DNA of 64,000 bases from NCBI RefSeq assembly GCF_000187245.1, contig NC_027860.1, positions 744,001-808,000 of the forward strand, in the 5' to 3' direction. Shown here piece after piece: positions 61,869-64,000 of the stretch. The notes below the pieces were generated by a model. It saw only the letters and a program-made list of their open reading frames with translations. It was not told the origin of the DNA and did no database searches. How positions within the stretch are numbered: the first letter of the stretch is position 1; each line of letters opens with the position of its first letter. The translations under genes were made by a program, and so were the position numbers. The stretch comes from Ogataea parapolymorpha DL-1. Lineage: Eukaryota > Ascomycota > Pichiomycetes > Pichiales > Pichiaceae.

Positions 61869-62834
61869 TTACACATAAGCGCACTCCAAATGTTTCTTCG
61901 AGCAGCTCAGACAGTCGGATGACGGTTTGTCTTCGAGCTTGATACATTTGATTTTCTTGAACCTGCAAGTGTTGCAGGAAGTTTTCTTGGGGTGCTTGCC
62001 GTACGAGCCCATCACGATCGGTAGCGACACTTCGTCTTTGGGCTCGTCCTTTTCGGGCGTCTGGTGCATGCGTTCGGACTTGTTGAATTTAATGATGTCG
62101 TTTCTGGTGAATCCTTTGGAAAAACAGCACGCGAGCTTTTTCGAGCTGCACGCGGAGCACGGTTTGAATTTGAGGTACCTGAACCGGCTCAGCTTGGTGT
62201 TGAAGCGCTGGTTCTGGTACTGCGACGTGTCGATCTCGAAATATTGGTACCCGTGCTCGTCTTCGTACAGGAACTTGCAGCTGGCGATTTCGGAGCCGGT
62301 AGGGGCCGCTGCGGACCTCTTTTTCGGCAGCTCGGCTAGCACAAAGATCTCGGAGTCGCACTTGATTTTGCGCGCGCGGCAGCAGTCACACGAAGGGCCG
62401 GACCGTTGCCTTTTGGACGCTGCGGAAGGCGACGCCAGCTTGATGGAGGTGAGCTCGGGCGTGGGTCTTTGTTGAGGCGTTGTTTGAATGACCAGATTGG
62501 AAATCTCCAGTTTGGGCGAGGTGTGCGTCGTTTTCGGAGCTAAGACATAATTAGGCGTTGCGGTGGGATTTTCGCTGTGGACGCTGTGCATTGCTGCTGT
62601 CTGGAGCAGGAGGTCGAACTTGGAGTAAGGCTTTGGCGGGTGGTTAGGCGCCAGCATTTTTGGTGCCTGTGGCTCGGGCTTTGGCAGAGAGAGTTTGGGC
62701 AGCGTGGGAAGGCTGATGCGAGGCACGCTGGGCAGCGGCGCATTGTAGGTGGGGATGTTATCGTTGAGCGATAGCGAGTAGTTGGAAAGGTCCGTGATGG
62801 GGACTCTGGACTTGACGTAGTTTTGAATAGACAT
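61869..62834 (-). CDS. Zinc-cluster transcription factor with two zinc clusters (Sut1-like)
   Basis: The 321-residue protein has a Pro/Leu-rich N-terminus (about 20-80, with repeats such as PRISLPTLPKLSLP). A first zinc cluster is split: CDCC-type CX2CX6C (CDCCRARKIKC) and, after a 66-residue loop, CSACSSKKLAC. A FSKGFTRNDIIKFNKSE segment follows it, a feature I associate with the Sut1/Sut2 family. A second, compact cluster (CNTCRFKKIKC...CLSCSKKHLEC) ends three residues before the C-terminus. Sut proteins regulate sterol uptake, hypoxic genes and filamentation. Identification is by motifs only. Confidence 0.7.
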   Translation of the reverse strand: MSIQNYVKSRVPITDLSNYSLSLNDNIPTYNAPLPSVPRISLPTLPKLSLPKPEPQAPKMLAPNHPPKPYSKFDLLLQTAAMHSVHSENPTATPNYVLAPKTTHTSPKLEISNLVIQTTPQQRPTPELTSIKLASPSAASKRQRSGPSCDCCRARKIKCDSEIFVLAELPKKRSAAAPTGSEIASCKFLYEDEHGYQYFEIDTSQYQNQRFNTKLSRFRYLKFKPCSACSSKKLACCFSKGFTRNDIIKFNKSERMHQTPEKDEPKDEVSLPIVMGSYGKHPKKTSCNTCRFKKIKCIKLEDKPSSDCLSCSKKHLECAYV

Positions 62835-63647
62835 GGAATTTGAGATTTGGGGGAAAATATGCCCGATTTATAGTACCATGCAATAACCTCTTGGGTAGTC
62901 TCCACGGAAAATGCACCCATTAATGTTGGAGGGACATATCATGGGGTGCGGGACTGTGAGGGGGGAACTCCGATGTCCGTAAGTCCGGACCGTGTATGAG
63001 TTTCCGGTTCGGGAACAAGACGCCCCGCGGTTGAGCCACGGGGGGAATGATGGGGTACCTGGACGCGACGAACACGGCTCAGGCTGTAATCACATGTCGG
63101 GCTAGATACGCACATGACCCTGTTTTGGTGGTGGTCCGATGCGTTTGATTGGCCCCATGCGTACCGCGCGCTGCTCCGTAACGCGGGCTGTTAAAAGGGA
63201 ATCATCACGCGGACATTTTGGACCCGGGTTTCTACGGGGCCAACCCGTGAAAACGGGGTGCAGAAGTTTCAGCTCGGAGCCCAGTCCGACGGAGTGTAAG
63301 TCTCCGTGAGTGTGCGTACCCACACCGGACCAACACCGCTGGAGTGCGTAACCTCTACAAAGGTTGCTAAATAAGCGTCATAGGTCGCTTTCCCTGGAAT
63401 ACCACCCTCAGGGTTACTGCATGTATTACACACCCCCAGTCAATAATCGCACCACTTGCTTGGTGATTCATGAGTCATGTGCACCGAGCCACCTCAAAAT
63501 GACGTACTGTCCACCACGGTCTCGCGATACTTTGTTCCTTCTCCCCGCGATTTAGTGGCGCCGGAGTAGATTGCGAAATGTAGCCGTTTTTTGCCAAAAT
63601 CGGAATCTCACAGATTTAAACAATAGCTTACTGCATATAGCATCTAT
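62835..63647. other. 813-bp GC-rich intergenic region with clustered hairpins
   Basis: The stretch separates the zinc-cluster gene (whose promoter it must include) and the cysteinyl-tRNA synthetase 3' end. GC content and CGG/CCG triplets are notably high. A hairpin is present at 63023-63043 (CCCCG/CGGGG), and four perfect hairpins stand in tandem at 63244-63325. No open frame longer than about 70 codons is convincing and no tRNA was found. Confidence 0.6.
63244..63325. repeat. Four tandem perfect hairpins
   Basis: Stems are CCCGT/ACGGG (63244-63248 and 63253-63257) with a GAAA tetraloop, CGGA/TCCG (63275-63278 and 63285-63288), ACGGAG/CTCCGT (63289-63294 and 63302-63307) and GTGTG/CACAC (63310-63314 and 63321-63325). 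Their close spacing is unusual for a promoter and could mark a structured RNA. Confidence 0.5.
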
Positions 63648-64000
63648 CTACCTATGGGCCTCGAACAGCCGACGCTGTTGCTCCTGCTGTTTTGCCAGCT
63701 TCTTCCTGGCGCTCTTGGTCACCTCTTCCCCGCTCACAAGTTTCACAGGCAGTCCGTTCTCGTCCCATTCAGAGTATATTTTTTTGTACTCCTCGGTCTT
63801 GAACATCTCTGCCGGGTTGATCTTCGCCTTGGCCAGCATCTCCCTCTCCTTCTCCTCCTTCAGCCGCAGCTGCTCCAACCGCCGTCTCTCCTTTTCCAGC
63901 TGCTGTTGCTCTTTCTCCTCCTGCTGTCTTAGCAGCTCCTGTTTTTCGCTCTCGTTCAAAAACTTGATCAGGGCTCCTTGACCCGCACGGTCGTCCAGAG
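63648..64000 (-). CDS. Cytosolic cysteinyl-tRNA synthetase (partial, N-terminus beyond window)
   Basis: Only the last 117 codons are present; the rest lies past the right edge. The fragment reads LDDRAGQGALIKFLNESEKQ-type sequence, then a long Glu/Lys/Arg-rich helix, and ends with AKINPAEMFK, YSEWDENGLPVKLVSGEEVTKSARKKLAK. That C-terminal block is the conserved tail of eukaryotic cysteinyl-tRNA synthetases (human and yeast YNL247W share SEMF...YS..DE.GLPT...G.E..K). The enzyme charges tRNA-Cys. The catalytic domain, HIGH and KMSKS motifs cannot be seen here. The stop at 63648 is followed by the GC-rich intergenic region. Confidence 0.9.
   Translation of the reverse strand, partial: LDDRAGQGALIKFLNESEKQELLRQQEEKEQQQLEKERRRLEQLRLKEEKEREMLAKAKINPAEMFKTEEYKKIYSEWDENGLPVKLVSGEEVTKSARKKLAKQQEQQRRLFEAHR

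Overview
This window reads as budding-yeast nuclear chromosome. Almost all of it is tightly packed, mostly intronless genes with recognisable fungal orthologues: 49 protein-coding genes (two cut by the window edges), two tRNA genes, and no mobile elements or CRISPR. CTG sits at conserved leucine positions, for example the homocitrate synthase ELTSP motif, so the code is standard and this is not the CTG-Ser clade. A complex I subunit (NDUFS5-type) and an RNase P Rpp40-type subunit argue against Saccharomyces. Protein similarity, gene density and very short introns suggest a methylotrophic Pichiaceae yeast (Ogataea/Hansenula-like). That placement is inference from memory, not from a search.

Layout. 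1-6.2 kb: UBX5 (partial), a coiled-coil protein, APS1, ATP4, a small unknown, MED8, an aprataxin (HNT3) and the pyrimidine-nucleotide carrier RIM2. 6.3-9.3 kb: ribosomal proteins RPL21 and RPS9 (both spliced) and homocitrate synthase. 9.5-15.3 kb: tRNA-Val, VPS3, and the 40S-biogenesis pair BFR2 and LTV1. 15.4-25.5 kb: APC11, PRO1, a vacuolar amino-acid exporter, a MATE transporter, EMP65, RTR1, RRG1-like, tRNA-Ser and TVP15. 25.7-30 kb: 14-3-3 (BMH), ARX1 and ADK2. 30-45.4 kb: a Zn2Cys6 regulator, an MDL1-type ABC transporter, RPP40, MET2, sterol glucosyltransferase ATG26, and two MFS exporters flanking ISC1. 45.6-64 kb: a disordered protein, a stand-alone methylene-THF dehydrogenase/cyclohydrolase, GYP1, DCS1, a CaM kinase, CSN5, PFK26, DLD2, a WSC sensor, CUB1, NDUFS5, MSL5, a double-zinc-cluster regulator and cysteinyl-tRNA synthetase (partial).

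Working relations. Several genes belong to shared processes: ribosome production (RPL21, RPS9, BFR2, LTV1, ARX1), mitochondrial energy metabolism (ATP4, NDUFS5, ADK2, DLD2, RIM2, MDL1), amino-acid and one-carbon metabolism (LYS20, PRO1, MET2, the FolD-type enzyme) and membrane lipids (ISC1, ATG26). Convergent genes often end 3-40 bp apart, and some start codons are only 50-90 bp apart.

I found no obviously new multi-gene system. The points most worth checking are: a 36-nt in-frame intron candidate hidden in the ATP4 presequence, supported by codon usage and by two other 35-37-nt introns here; a string of hairpins inside the RPS9 intron; an Rpp40 orthologue in a budding yeast; an aprataxin whose zinc finger has lost its ligands; two inverted CSRE-like sites between PFK26 and DLD2; and a GC-rich intergenic region with four tandem hairpins at the right end.
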